A stretch of 64,000 nucleotides of DNA, from positions 1,426,001-1,490,000 of the forward strand of contig JAJFFV010000005.1 in NCBI GenBank assembly GCA_021776475.1, given 5' to 3'. The notes beneath the pieces are model-generated. The model searched no databases, had not been told where the DNA came from, and saw only the letters and a program-made list of their open reading frames with translations. The position numbers were made by a program, and so were the translations under genes. Source of the stretch: Parvularculaceae bacterium. Its GTDB lineage: Bacteria; Pseudomonadota; Alphaproteobacteria; Caulobacterales; Parvularculaceae. Shown in pieces: positions 1-8,543 of this stretch (the first letter of the stretch is position 1; every line of letters begins with the position of its first letter).

Positions 1-278
1 ACGACAACAACCGGTGCCATCTCAACATCACCGATCAACCGGTCGAGCCGCTCCGGCAGATTTTCACCAAAATTCTTCCAGTTGGCGTGAGCAGGACCGC
101 CAGCGGTAAACCCGACAAGATCGACCAACAGCGGCAGATCACGCCCGTCCTGCCCGGCCGGTACATAGACCGCAATGTCTCTCCGGGCCGGGTCGCCGAG
201 CAGATTGGCCACCAAAACATCAGAGTCGATCTGCAAGCGGTGGACGGTCCCTCTCAAGCTCTCACGATTTGTACGCAT
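1..278 (-). CDS. alpha/beta-hydrolase esterase, N-terminal part (cut by window edge)
   Basis: The reading frame begins at an ATG at 278 and stays open to base 1, so only the first 92 codons or so are present. A purine-rich AAAGG lies just upstream of the ATG. The stretch DIAVYVPAGQDGRDLPLLVD, followed by a Gly-rich turn and ending in a run of valines, resembles the first strands of the esterase D / enterochelin-esterase type of alpha/beta hydrolase, where this segment leads to the nucleophile elbow. The catalytic serine, acid and histidine would lie outside the window, so substrate and activity cannot be judged. It could also be another esterase-fold protein. Its start lies 59 bases beyond the stop of the serine protease gene on the same strand, so the two may be co-transcribed. 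Confidence 0.55.
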   Translation of the reverse strand, partial: MRTNRESLRGTVHRLQIDSDVLVANLLGDPARRDIAVYVPAGQDGRDLPLLVDLVGFTAGGPAHANWKNFGENLPERLDRLIGDVEMAPVVV

Positions 279-337
279 GGATGCCTTTCCCGAATCACCT
301 GGTCCCGCGCAAGCGTATCATCAATCGCCATTTGAAG

Positions 338-1411
338 TCATATCCCGCGCCGGGCTTCCCAACCCACGGCGTAAGCGGGCATCGGCTGCGCCGGCATTGG
401 TGCATCATCTGCTGGCGCGCCGATGGGCGGTATTTCGTCCCAATGGCGATGCCCGTAAGCGACATAAGCAGCGTTGCTCTCGTACAGGCTTTCAATCATG
501 ATAATCGGGGTCTCAGACGCATGTTCACCATAGGCATCATAATCTGTCGCATCCCCTGCGCGCCGCTCACCTGTGGTTGCGCGTACAAACGGCGAATTCA
601 GCTTCATAATATCCGCATAATGATTGAATAGAGCCACGACATTGGTCTCAATACCGCTTGTCTCTATATCGCTCAGGGTTGTCACGCCGTTCTTGCGAGC
701 CTCGCGCCGCCGGACGGACTGACTGTGTAAGCCGATTTCATAGAGAAAAAATTCGACCAGGCGCTGGCGGTCAGCCTTCGAGGGCGACTTTAGCCGCGTA
801 TCGATAATGTTCTCCAGAATACGCCGGTTCTCGCGCATCGTCCGGTATGCTTCACCGAGCGCCAGCGCGTCGGTGTGGCGCGTCAACCAATCGGCCATAC
901 TATCCTGCACGTGCTTTTCCTTGAGCCCCGTACTTGCGATCAGGTCCATAAAACCTTTCAGCGCGCTGGTGCTGTTGCGCCCGTCAAACCAGTAAAAGCT
1001 CTCCCAGCCGGAAGTGCTGTCCACCGGACCAAACCTGGTGCTCGGTCCAGCGACAATCTCATCTGCGCCAAGAGCGATCATCGTCCCGGCGCTGTAGGCT
1101 GCACTAGGCAGGATCACACCGATCCGGTCATCGGGGAAATAATCACGGACCATCGCGATGAAATCCCATGGTGCAACAGTTGCCCCGCCATGGGTGTAAA
1201 CCAGAAAATCAAGACCCCTCGCGCCGTCGGCTTTTGCCTGGCGCACATGTTTCTCGATGATCTCAATATCGCCGGTACGGATCGAGCCGGAAAGGCCGGG
1301 CCTTGTGCTTGTCAGATAGGCAATAAGATGATTGCCGCGGCGCGCGCTGATTGCCCCTAACAGGTCAAGCCGCGTGGCTTCGCTGCTGGCGAGAATTTCC
1401 CTTGATTTCAT
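338..1411 (-). CDS. ClpP/crotonase-fold serine protease of the SDH (serine dehydrogenase proteinase) type
   Basis: This 357-residue protein has no signal peptide, so it is probably cytoplasmic. The N-terminal third carries the ClpP/SppA-like fold signature: YTHGG at about residues 72-76, which would form the oxyanion region, and the nucleophile motif AYSAGT with Ser107, followed by the typical ALGADEIVAGP segment. The family (PF01972-like) is related to SppA and ClpP and degrades or processes proteins without an attached ATPase. The C-terminal part, from about 230, is charged and ends in a Pro/Ala-rich tail that is probably disordered. The family assignment is good from motif order and length; the substrate is unknown. 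The gene ends 59 bases before the start of the downstream esterase on the same strand. Confidence 0.75.
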   Translation of the reverse strand: MKSREILASSEATRLDLLGAISARRGNHLIAYLTSTRPGLSGSIRTGDIEIIEKHVRQAKADGARGLDFLVYTHGGATVAPWDFIAMVRDYFPDDRIGVILPSAAYSAGTMIALGADEIVAGPSTRFGPVDSTSGWESFYWFDGRNSTSALKGFMDLIASTGLKEKHVQDSMADWLTRHTDALALGEAYRTMRENRRILENIIDTRLKSPSKADRQRLVEFFLYEIGLHSQSVRRREARKNGVTTLSDIETSGIETNVVALFNHYADIMKLNSPFVRATTGERRAGDATDYDAYGEHASETPIIMIESLYESNAAYVAYGHRHWDEIPPIGAPADDAPMPAQPMPAYAVGWEARRGI

Positions 1412-1519
1412 ATTTCCCCTCGAACTACTTCAAAAAGACTTCCATAAAAAGAAAGCTCTCGCAAGGGCAGAAGCCGGAAGGAGGCTGGCCGGCCGCGCAA
1501 AGCTGCGCTATGGAAAGAC

Positions 1520-1846
1520 ATGATCCGTCTCAAAACAGAAATATTTGTGAAGGCTTGGCTAAGGCGCTGCATGGCGGCTGGGGCATTTGCCGCAATCGCC
1601 CGTAAAGGGCACCCAGAGGCCGGCATTCTTATCGTCAAAGTCGTTGCAGGCGACGGATCAGCACTGGCCTATATTGAAACGTTCAGCGACAAGGCCGACA
1701 TCGCCTGGAGAGCGCTCGCGGACGAGTTTAAGCCGGAGATGGAGATTGATACACTGATTAAACGGGAGTCAAATTTCGATCCCGATTTGTGGATTGTGGA
1801 AGTTCAGGACCGCGAAGGGCGGCCTTTTCTGGACGGCATTGCCTGA
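1520..1846 (+). CDS. DUF1491 family protein
   Basis: This 108-residue protein matches the small alphaproteobacterial DUF1491 family. The family hallmarks are a beta-rich core with 'GILIVKVV' near residue 40 and the closing segment 'LWIVEVQDREGRPFLDG' near the end. No function is established for the family. There is no membrane segment or signal peptide. The gene stands alone on the plus strand between two leftward genes and its stop is only four bases from the stop of the DUF2336 gene, so the two are convergent with no room for a separate terminator. Confidence 0.75.
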   Translation: MIRLKTEIFVKAWLRRCMAAGAFAAIARKGHPEAGILIVKVVAGDGSALAYIETFSDKADIAWRALADEFKPEMEIDTLIKRESNFDPDLWIVEVQDREGRPFLDGIA

Positions 1847-1849
1847 CGC

Positions 1850-2911
1850 TCAACCGGTGCCGAACAGTACTTTTCGTTCTGCGGCGTCAAAATTATGGCT
1901 CTGGTTGCCGGTTACGCTGTTGCTGTTACTTTGAGGAATTTCACCAGCCTGTACCGCATCGGTAAGCGCCGCAGCACGCACCTGCCAAAACCGCATAACC
2001 CGCTCGGCAGCTTCCTCTGGAATGGAATTGTAGAGGCTGATAATGCGCATCGAATTCGCATGGTCGGACTTGCGTCGGTTCATGCTGTTAACAAAATTGG
2101 CGAAAGTCGGACGGCCGACCTTGGCAGCGCGGCAGGCCAGCGCCAGCGATTCCCACGTCGCATCGTTCAAGATCCGCTGCATGGATGCACTGTCGACGTT
2201 GAGTAGCGAAGATATTGCAAGAATGAACTCGGTTGTGTTCTCCGTCATCAATAGTTCCGAGACATAGTCCTCGGTCAATTCACCGTGGCGTTCCCGGCGC
2301 CCAACTTCCTTGCGTGATTCAAGCAATTCCGTGCGCACATTTGAGAGGCTTTCATCAACGATCCGGGAGCGGAATCTCTTAGCAGTCCGATCTAGCAGGT
2401 CGAGCAGTTGTTCATGGGCAAACTCGACGACGATCTGACGCTGTGAAAAATATGTAAACCGGAAAGTTTCTTCAACCAATAGCCGTGGGAGGATGAAACG
2501 GCCACCGTCCGCAAGCTCATCCGGGTCAAGGCCTTCACGTCTCGGCGCACTATATAATGCAGTTGTTCGCTCGCGGATTACATTGACCAAGTTCGGCACA
2601 GTTTGCGTCGTGGAGCGGCGCAAGATCAGACTGATTGCCTTGTCCTTCCCGCTCAAAAGTGCCTTGACGTATTCCTTGTCGACATTTGATTTTGTCATGG
2701 CCATAGCCAAACAGCGGCGCAGGCGTTTATCAATCAATAGAGCAACGCGCGAAAACATAAGGTCAACAAATTCTTTATCGCGCGCGCCATACCGGTCCAC
2801 CGCCGTGATCAACGGATCCGTATTTAGTCGGAGAAGTTCACGACGGGCATCGCCCTTACCATCTTTCGGGAATTCGATCAGCGCTTCCAACGGTGATTTT
2901 TTTGCAGACAT
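1850..2911 (-). CDS. DUF2336 domain protein
   Basis: This roughly 353-residue, mostly helical, soluble protein belongs to the alphaproteobacterial DUF2336 family. Visible features are an Arg/Lys/Glu-rich all-helical core, a central 'RRERHGELTEDYVSELLM' helix pair near residues 200-225, and a polar, Asn/Ser-rich C-terminal tail. The fold appears HEAT-like or alpha-solenoid. In some alphaproteobacteria proteins of this family sit near chemotaxis or cell-cycle genes, but no biochemical activity is settled. I place the start at the ATG at 2911 because GAGAGTG precedes it; an in-frame ATG at 2941 has no ribosome-binding site. It lies just downstream of the penicillin-binding protein gene on the same strand. 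Confidence 0.7.
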   Translation of the reverse strand: MSAKKSPLEALIEFPKDGKGDARRELLRLNTDPLITAVDRYGARDKEFVDLMFSRVALLIDKRLRRCLAMAMTKSNVDKEYVKALLSGKDKAISLILRRSTTQTVPNLVNVIRERTTALYSAPRREGLDPDELADGGRFILPRLLVEETFRFTYFSQRQIVVEFAHEQLLDLLDRTAKRFRSRIVDESLSNVRTELLESRKEVGRRERHGELTEDYVSELLMTENTTEFILAISSLLNVDSASMQRILNDATWESLALACRAAKVGRPTFANFVNSMNRRKSDHANSMRIISLYNSIPEEAAERVMRFWQVRAAALTDAVQAGEIPQSNSNSVTGNQSHNFDAAERKVLFGTG

Positions 2912-3014
2912 CACTCTCGTCCCCTTATGGGGAAGTATCATATCGGCACTAGGTAAAAAAAAGACTTAATTTGCAAAGCGAAATTTGGCCAAAATCCAGC
3001 GGCAAATTAACAGC

Positions 3015-5207
3015 TTATTCACGTTTGCGGCCAAGCCCCCACCAGCGTCGGCGCGGCTTTTTCTGATCTTCTGATGCAGCGGCGTCGGCTTCATCGTCAA
3101 TTGGATAAGTATCAGCGATGGCAAGTTGATCAATGTCGCCAGCCTCAGCATACCCCACCTGCGAGGATGTGTAAGTTGCTTCAAGAAAATCATCGCCAAG
3201 GCCATTGTAATATTCAACGAGTCGCATGGTTTCTGATCCCGCCTCCGCCGCAAAGGCGCCGGGCAGGGAAACGGGTTTGATACCATCGTGAGCTGACAGC
3301 ATGAAATTGCGCCAGATCCGCGCGGGCAAGGTGCCGCCGGTCACTTCGTCCATCGACCGGGCTTCGTCATTACCAACCCAGCTGCCGGCCGTAATTTGTG
3401 CCGTGTACCCAACAAACCACGCATCTTTCCAGTCATTCGTCGTACCGGTCTTACCAGCGGCATCGCGCCGCCCTAGACTGGCCCGTCGGCCGGTGCCACT
3501 CAGCATTACCTGATGCAGAAGGTGGGTCATGTCCCGGGCAACTGACTTCTTAAACAACTGGGTCTGCGGTTGCGGTGTGTGCTCATAAAGCAATTCACCC
3601 TGGCGGTTTTCTATCCGCAAAATTGCATAGGGTGTCGCTGAGAGGCCCTCACGAGCAAAAGGGAGGTAGGCAGAGGTTATCTCGTCAAGCGTCACTTCCA
3701 TCGAGCCAAGAGCGACCGATGGATGTGCTTTGAGTTCATGCGTGATGCCAAGTCGCCTCGCTGTTTCAATTACTTTGCCCCGCCCCACGGCTTCCGAGGC
3801 CTGCACAGCAACTGAATTGATAGATTGAGCCAGCGCCTCCGTCATGCGCATCGGGCCCTTGTATTCCTTTGTATAGTTTCGCGGGCGCCATTCCTCGACT
3901 TCCGTCGGCTGATCAAAAAACAGGGTTCTGAGGCTCATGCCGTTTTCCAGCGCTGCCAGATAAACAAACGGCTTAAACACGGAACCAGGTTGCCGAACGG
4001 CTTGGGTCGCGCGGTTGAACTGGCTCTCTTGATAGGATCGCCCGCCGACCAGGGCGACGACATTGCCGTCATTCTCAAAAGCGATAAGTGCGGCCTGTTC
4101 AGCGCCAATCGCATCACTTTCTGCATTCAACGCCTCGGCGACTGCCGCAACCGCTTTTTGCTGCAGATCAGTATCGATCGTTGTGGTAATGACGATATCG
4201 GTTTTGATCCCGCCCAGGATATTCGCCGTCTCGATCAGCGCATGATCGACAAAATAACCAAACTCCGCATTGAGATCGGTCATCTTTAATGTCGGTGGTG
4301 CCATTTTGGCGATCGCCGCTGTCGTCCGATTGATCTTTTTGGTCTCGACCAGATTATCGATCACTTCATTTGCCCGCCGGGCAGCGCCGTCAAAATTTAC
4401 CATCGGTGACAGTGTCGATGGGGCTTTCGGGAGGCCGGCGAGTAATGCCGCTTCTGGCAGTGTCAGGTCGCGCGCAGATTTATCGAAATAGAGATTGGAT
4501 GCCGCCTCGATCCCGTAAGCGCCGGAGCCGAGATAAGTCCGATTTAAATACAAGGAGAGGATTTCATCCTTGGAATACCGCGTCTCCAGCCAAACGGCGA
4601 GATGAAGTTCAGTCAACTTCCGGTTCAGCGTTCGATCAGTTGATAAAAACAGGCTGCGGGCCAGTTGCTGTGTGATCGTCGATGCGCCCTCACGCATCTG
4701 CCCGCGCCGGATATTGGTGACCATCGCCCGGATGAACCCGCGCAGGTCAAATCCATGATGCCGGTAAAACCGCCGATCCTCGGTTGAGATGAAGGTCGAG
4801 ACGACATAGTCGGGCAATTCATTGATCGGCACCGGATCGCCATAGTGGCTGCCGCGATTGCCAATCGTATCACCTTCGCGATCAAGCAGGGCGACACTTG
4901 GCGGTCGATTGATCGTCCACAAATCCACATCCGGGTCTGGTGTATAACCACGGGTCAGACTGAAGAGCCCAAAAAACAAAGCGATGCCCACCACAAAACC
5001 GACCGATGACCCGTGCAGAAAAACCCGTTTCCAGAGCGGCCAATGCGACAGGCCGCGCCATGAAAGGCGACCAAGCGGCTTCAACATTTGCCAAAAAACC
5101 CAGCCAACCGTCTGCACGCCTGCCCACATATCCAGCATGATGGGCTTGGCGGCGTTCGCTGCTCTGCGCGCCTTGTCGCTCGATTTTGCTCGTGGTTTCT
5201 TACTCAA
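3015..5207 (-). CDS. class A penicillin-binding protein (bifunctional transglycosylase/transpeptidase, PBP1A type)
   Basis: At 730 residues this has the normal length and architecture of PBP1-type enzymes. A basic cytoplasmic N-terminus is followed by one membrane anchor at about 64-83. The GT51 glycosyltransferase domain shows STEDRRFYRHHG (catalytic Glu143) and EGASTITQQLAR (173-184). The transpeptidase domain has all three active-site motifs: SVFK with nucleophile Ser409, SIN at 462-464 and KTGTT at 586-590. The enzyme polymerises lipid II into glycan strands and cross-links the stem peptides on the outer face of the inner membrane. A Glu/Lys/Arg-rich tail of about 30 residues closes the protein. 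It is divergent from the YcgN-like gene. The exact orthologue (1A, 1B or other) cannot be set without a tree. Confidence 0.93.
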   Translation of the reverse strand: MSKKPRAKSSDKARRAANAAKPIMLDMWAGVQTVGWVFWQMLKPLGRLSWRGLSHWPLWKRVFLHGSSVGFVVGIALFFGLFSLTRGYTPDPDVDLWTINRPPSVALLDREGDTIGNRGSHYGDPVPINELPDYVVSTFISTEDRRFYRHHGFDLRGFIRAMVTNIRRGQMREGASTITQQLARSLFLSTDRTLNRKLTELHLAVWLETRYSKDEILSLYLNRTYLGSGAYGIEAASNLYFDKSARDLTLPEAALLAGLPKAPSTLSPMVNFDGAARRANEVIDNLVETKKINRTTAAIAKMAPPTLKMTDLNAEFGYFVDHALIETANILGGIKTDIVITTTIDTDLQQKAVAAVAEALNAESDAIGAEQAALIAFENDGNVVALVGGRSYQESQFNRATQAVRQPGSVFKPFVYLAALENGMSLRTLFFDQPTEVEEWRPRNYTKEYKGPMRMTEALAQSINSVAVQASEAVGRGKVIETARRLGITHELKAHPSVALGSMEVTLDEITSAYLPFAREGLSATPYAILRIENRQGELLYEHTPQPQTQLFKKSVARDMTHLLHQVMLSGTGRRASLGRRDAAGKTGTTNDWKDAWFVGYTAQITAGSWVGNDEARSMDEVTGGTLPARIWRNFMLSAHDGIKPVSLPGAFAAEAGSETMRLVEYYNGLGDDFLEATYTSSQVGYAEAGDIDQLAIADTYPIDDEADAAASEDQKKPRRRWWGLGRKRE

Positions 5208-5228
5208 CGATCCGTTCCAACTGTGCCA

Positions 5229-5243
5229 TTAACCGTCATTTAG
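5229..5243. promoter_or_regulatory. near-match CtrA box
   Basis: TTAA, seven bases, then TTAG (consensus TTAA-N7-TTAA, one mismatch) lies in the region between the divergent PBP and YcgN-like genes, 22 bases upstream of the PBP start. CtrA control of a peptidoglycan synthase would make sense in the cell cycle, but a single imperfect match is weak evidence. Confidence 0.25.
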
Positions 5244-5310
5244 CATGAAACAGGCGGTAATCGGTACAAAAGCTGGTAATTTTCGGGCAAGTGTTTCAAG
5301 CCTGTGGTTA

Positions 5311-5772
5311 ATGGATAACACCCGCAAAAACCCGTTCTGGGAGGCCAAATCCCTCACTGAAATGAGCCCGGAAGAGTGGGAGTCTGTGTGTGATGGCTGC
5401 GGCAAATGCTGTGTTGTCCTGTTTGACGATGATGAGACTGACGAGGTCTGGGAAACGGACGTCGCTTGCAAATTGTTCGACTGCAAAACCCGCCGCTGCC
5501 GTGACTATAACAACCGCCACGCGATTGTTCCCGGCTGCATCAGCCTGACCCCAGGCAATGTCAGCACGTTGCACTGGATGCCTGAGAGTTGTGCCTACAA
5601 ACGCCTCGCTGCCGGCCAGGGCCTGGCCGACTGGCATCCGCTTGTCTCGGGCCGCCGTGACAGCGTTGTTGAGGCCGGGATCGCGGTCGAAAATGACATG
5701 CCGTCGGAAGACAATGTTTCCGACGAAGACCAGGAGGAGCGCATTATTGGCCGCCGCTGGCCGCCGCCGTAG
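5311..5772 (+). CDS. YcgN/UPF0260 family cysteine-cluster protein
   Basis: From the ATG at 5311 the protein is 153 residues. It starts 'MDNTRKNPFWEAKSLTEM' and has the family signature 'WESVCDGCGKCC' followed by further Cys residues in ACKLFDC, RRCRDY and PGCISLTP. The family is annotated as a YkgJ-like putative iron-sulfur or zinc cysteine cluster protein; its biochemical role is unknown. An in-frame ATG at 5245 would add 22 residues not found in typical members, and for that reason I prefer 5311. The acidic tail (EDNVSDEDQEE) is ordinary for alphaproteobacterial members. Confidence 0.85.
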   Translation: MDNTRKNPFWEAKSLTEMSPEEWESVCDGCGKCCVVLFDDDETDEVWETDVACKLFDCKTRRCRDYNNRHAIVPGCISLTPGNVSTLHWMPESCAYKRLAAGQGLADWHPLVSGRRDSVVEAGIAVENDMPSEDNVSDEDQEERIIGRRWPPP

Positions 5773-5803
5773 TTAAAGTACGGAGCTTCCGCAACAACGA
5801 TCA

Positions 5804-6433
5804 TCAGGGCACCGGGCACCCCGTGGCCGCAAGTGCAGCCGCCGCCGCGAGCTTGTGTTTGGCTTGCCAGGGCGGCCCGACTGATCGACCCATCGCCAAT
5901 AAAAACGCGTTGATGTCATTGCAGTCGAGCACTGTTGCTGCATCGTTAAACACGCGCGCACGGTCGTACCAGGAAACCGACCAGCCGTGCGCTTCCGCGG
6001 CGCTGGCGAGAGCCTCGCGATACATGACAGTGTCGGCAACGCTCTGTGCACGATTGTCCCTGATACGTTCTTCAACTGTCGGCGGAAGTTCCGGGCATGC
6101 GCGGATCGCGATTCTGGTAATCGCTGTAGGCACCTCGGCGGCCAGCGCGTTCAGGCAGGCGCGCGCGCCGCGCTCTGCTGCAACGCGCACGCATTCGACA
6201 AGTTCGATCGCCGCGGCCAGCGAAATCTCGCGGGCCCAGGGGCTGTTTTTGTAGCGACCCACCGCCCATGACCCTTCATGGTGATGCGGGTGCGTTGGCA
6301 ACCGGCTGTCTGTCAAGTCGATGCAACGGCGATCAACAAGCTCGCCGTTGGAGGCAACCGTCACCAGCAGCGCCGAGTTACCATGCTCGGTGACACCAAC
6401 GCTTGCCGTTCTATGCAGTCGTTCTTCCGCCAC
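5804..6433 (-). CDS. conserved hypothetical protein with His-rich motif
   Basis: I do not assign this 209-residue protein to a named family. It is soluble, Ala/Arg-rich, with no signal peptide. The N-terminal half contains a beta-strand-like 'GNSALLVTVASNGELVDRRC' and a striking 'LPTHPHHHEGSW' at about residues 45-56, which could bind a metal. The C-terminal half is helical. Codon use matches the neighbours, and the even, unbroken frame supports a real gene. It is convergent with the YcgN-like gene, with a gap of about 30 bases, and divergent from the DUF885 gene. The His cluster is what I see; metal binding is inference. Confidence 0.6.
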   Translation of the reverse strand: MAEERLHRTASVGVTEHGNSALLVTVASNGELVDRRCIDLTDSRLPTHPHHHEGSWAVGRYKNSPWAREISLAAAIELVECVRVAAERGARACLNALAAEVPTAITRIAIRACPELPPTVEERIRDNRAQSVADTVMYREALASAAEAHGWSVSWYDRARVFNDAATVLDCNDINAFLLAMGRSVGPPWQAKHKLAAAAALAATGCPVP

Positions 6434-6655
6434 GCCTTGCCCTTTAATGGATCATGTCGTTACGTGCGCCTTGGAATTTAGCACGGGCGAAGTTGCATAG
6501 AAAACCCTCTGTTCGGGAGGTCTGCGCACAAGCAGATCGGGCGGGAACCGGCCTATGATGACCCCGGGAGGCGCTTTATCCCGCCTATCGGATTTGTATT
6601 AGAGGCCATATCGTGACACTTTGCGGGTTTGCATTACTTCAAGGGGATACAGCCC

Positions 6656-8494
6656 ATGACTATATCGCGCCGCGCTCTCCTTCAAACGTCTGCCGCCGCA
6701 GCACTGACAACCGTCATGCCCGTCACCGCGTGTTCCAAGGGACAGTCAGGGGGACAGGTGCAGTCTGCGGACGGTCTGCTCGCTGAGGCCACGGAGCTGA
6801 TTTTGAATGCCTACCCTGAAAGCGCCTCCAGCTCGGGCATCGACCATGGTAAATACCAGTCTCTCAAATCGCAGTTGACAGACCGCTCACAGGCCGGACA
6901 GTCGAGCATCGAACGCAATGTCCGTGCGATGCTTGCCCGGTTGAACAACGTCGATACGGAAACCCTGACGCCGGACCAGGCGCTCAATGTTGATGTTGTG
7001 CGCACCGTGTTCGAGACGACCACTGAGGGCTTTGACTTCCCTTACGGTGAAGTTGCATTGCTCAATTCCAATTGGTCCTATCGCAATAGTCCGTATGCGG
7101 TGGCGCAAAATACCGGCGCCTTTGTTGAGATCCCGAGTTTTCTGGATTCATCCCACACCATTGAGACCAGAGCCGACGCCGATGATTATCTCTTGCGCAT
7201 GGCAGCCTATGCCGGACAGCTGGACGGCGAGACTGAGCGCACCCAGATTGCTGGAGAGCAGGGCGTCATTTTGCCCGATTTCTTGATGAAAAAGACACTG
7301 GGGCAACTGCGCGGCGCACGTGCGCGCGCTATTGACAGTTGGGGAATAGTTGCCTCCGTTGCCACGCGCGCAGAACCGTTTGAAGGCGGATACGGAGAAA
7401 AAGCCAAAGACATAGCGGAGCAGAAAATCCTTCCGGCTCTCGATCGTCAAATCGAGGCACTGGAAGCGCTGGCCCCTCGTGCCACCAGCAATGCTGGCGT
7501 TTGGGCTTTGCCCTCCGGTGACGCCTATTATGACTGGGCCTTGCGGGCAGGGACCACAACGACCTTATCGCCCGATGAAGTACACCAGATGGGCATTGAT
7601 GAACTTGCGAGCATCCATGCGCGCATGGACCCGATCCTTCGCTCCATTGGCTACACAGAAGGGTCAGTCGGCGATCGCATGACCGCACTTGGCCAGGACC
7701 CGCGCTATCAATTCGCCGACGGCGATGCGGGCCGCGCCGAGATTATGGCATTCATCAACACGACGCTCGAAGACATCCGTGCGCGGATGCCGCTTGCGTT
7801 CGAGACGCTAGTTCCCGGATTTCTCGAAGTCACCCGCATTGCCCCCGAAGTTGAAGCGGGCGCGCCCGGAGCCTATGGCGGTGCGGGCTCTATTGACGGC
7901 AAACAACCAGGGCATTTCTGGATCAATTTGCGCACGCCGGCACTGCACAGCAAATACAGCCTGATGGATCTCACCTATCATGAGGCTATTCCCGGTCATG
8001 TCTGGCAAGGCGAATACACTTTCAGGCAACCGCTGATCCGATCACTCCTTGCCTTCAACGCCTATTCTGAAGGTTGGGCATTGTATGCTGAGCAACTGGC
8101 CGATGAGTTGGGCGTTTACGACGAGTTCCCCGTCGGGCAGCTTGGCTACCTTCAGTCCCTTGCCTTCCGCGCCTGCCGGCTGGTCGTTGATACCGGCCTT
8201 CATGCCAAACGCTGGACACGCGAAGAAGCGATCGACTGGTTTGTGACAAATAATGGATCAAACCCTGAAGAGGTGCGCGGCGAAGTTGATCGCTATTGCG
8301 CCTGGCCCGGGCAGGCCTGCGGCTATAAAGTTGGACACACAGCGATCGTCCGACTGCGCGAAAACGCCAAAGCCATAATGGGCGCTAATTTCGATTTTCG
8401 CCGTTTCAACGATGCACTGGTTCTCGGCGGTAATCTGCCGATGACAGTGCTTGGTCGTGTGATTGATGACTTTGTGCTTTCGCAAAATGGCTAG
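6656..8494 (+). CDS. DUF885 family putative peptidase, exported Tat lipoprotein
   Basis: The protein is 612 residues from the ATG at 6656, preceded by a GGGGA Shine-Dalgarno. An N-terminal Tat-like signal (SRRALLQTSAAAALT) ends in a probable lipobox, VTAC, placing it at the periplasmic side of the membrane. The DUF885 signature HEAIPGH, resembling the HExxH zinc-peptidase motif with an insertion, occurs at about residue 440 and is followed by the conserved 'AYSEGWALYAEQLADELG'. Family members are widely annotated as putative metallopeptidases or dipeptidases, although direct biochemistry is sparse. The amidohydrolase lipoprotein follows 49 bases downstream and may be co-expressed. An upstream in-frame ATG at 6629 would place extra residues before the twin-arginine region. 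Confidence 0.85.
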   Translation: MTISRRALLQTSAAAALTTVMPVTACSKGQSGGQVQSADGLLAEATELILNAYPESASSSGIDHGKYQSLKSQLTDRSQAGQSSIERNVRAMLARLNNVDTETLTPDQALNVDVVRTVFETTTEGFDFPYGEVALLNSNWSYRNSPYAVAQNTGAFVEIPSFLDSSHTIETRADADDYLLRMAAYAGQLDGETERTQIAGEQGVILPDFLMKKTLGQLRGARARAIDSWGIVASVATRAEPFEGGYGEKAKDIAEQKILPALDRQIEALEALAPRATSNAGVWALPSGDAYYDWALRAGTTTTLSPDEVHQMGIDELASIHARMDPILRSIGYTEGSVGDRMTALGQDPRYQFADGDAGRAEIMAFINTTLEDIRARMPLAFETLVPGFLEVTRIAPEVEAGAPGAYGGAGSIDGKQPGHFWINLRTPALHSKYSLMDLTYHEAIPGHVWQGEYTFRQPLIRSLLAFNAYSEGWALYAEQLADELGVYDEFPVGQLGYLQSLAFRACRLVVDTGLHAKRWTREEAIDWFVTNNGSNPEEVRGEVDRYCAWPGQACGYKVGHTAIVRLRENAKAIMGANFDFRRFNDALVLGGNLPMTVLGRVIDDFVLSQNG

Positions 8495-8543
8495 TCTACT
8501 TCAATGCCATACTGACCTCTCCGAATTGAACGAAGGACAAAAT

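Noticed and set aside
875-1360. 161-codon plus-strand open frame
   Set aside because: It is an antisense shadow of the ClpP-fold protease gene, whose catalytic motifs are intact.
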